A stretch of 5,351 nucleotides of DNA, from assembly GCA_947490035.1 (NCBI GenBank), contig CANLGS010000358.1, positions 1 through 5,351 on the forward strand. The letters are read 5' to 3'. The DNA is from Gemmataceae bacterium. Its GTDB lineage: Bacteria; Planctomycetota; Planctomycetia; Gemmatales; Gemmataceae. Each line of letters begins with the position of its first letter. Position 1 is the stretch's first letter. Of this stretch, positions 5,329-5,351 are shown piece by piece. The position numbers and the translations under genes are program-made. The notes below the pieces were generated by a model. The model saw only the letters and a program-made list of their open reading frames with translations. It was not told where the DNA came from and made no database searches.

Positions 5329-5351
5329 TTCGTGTTGGATTTGTGGCACAG

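Overview
The window looks like part of a GC-rich bacterial chromosome, most likely a planctomycete of the Gemmata type. This is an inference: third codon positions are strongly G/C, the genes are spaced singly rather than packed, an AsmA-like envelope protein sits beside a secreted alpha/beta hydrolase, and every intergenic gap holds a hairpin-forming interspersed repeat of kinds I associate with such genomes. No rRNA, tRNA, CRISPR array or transposase gene is visible.

Layout. Bases 1-2146, minus strand, hold the 5' three-quarters or so of a large AsmA/TamB-like protein that runs off the left edge. Bases 2147-2537 form a divergent intergenic region. It carries a good sigma70-like promoter for the AsmA-like gene and four copies, in alternating orientation, of a short palindromic repeat preceded by GTAG, the layout of REP/BIME elements. 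Bases 2538-3614 (plus) encode an exported alpha/beta hydrolase with a visible Ser-Asp-His triad. Bases 3633-3755 are a second repeat, a 123-base imperfect hairpin that may carry a promoter at its tip. Bases 3777-4817 (plus) encode a polytopic membrane protein with three HxxxE motifs. Bases 4821-4942 are a third, unrelated inverted repeat with 35-base arms. Bases 4948-5328 (plus) encode a small four-helix membrane protein whose Shine-Dalgarno lies inside the last repeat arm. The final 23 bases hold nothing I can identify.

How it fits together. The two membrane proteins are co-directional, separated only by the repeat, and probably form an operon of unknown function. Both have acidic or histidine residues inside predicted helices. 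The AsmA-like gene and the hydrolase are divergent and both act in the envelope or outside the cytoplasm, but nothing shows that they work together. The most interesting points are the repeat that appears to supply, and could also mask, a ribosome binding site, and the possible metal-binding membrane protein pair. The longest plus-strand open frame, 26-2527, is antisense to the AsmA-like gene and is not a gene.
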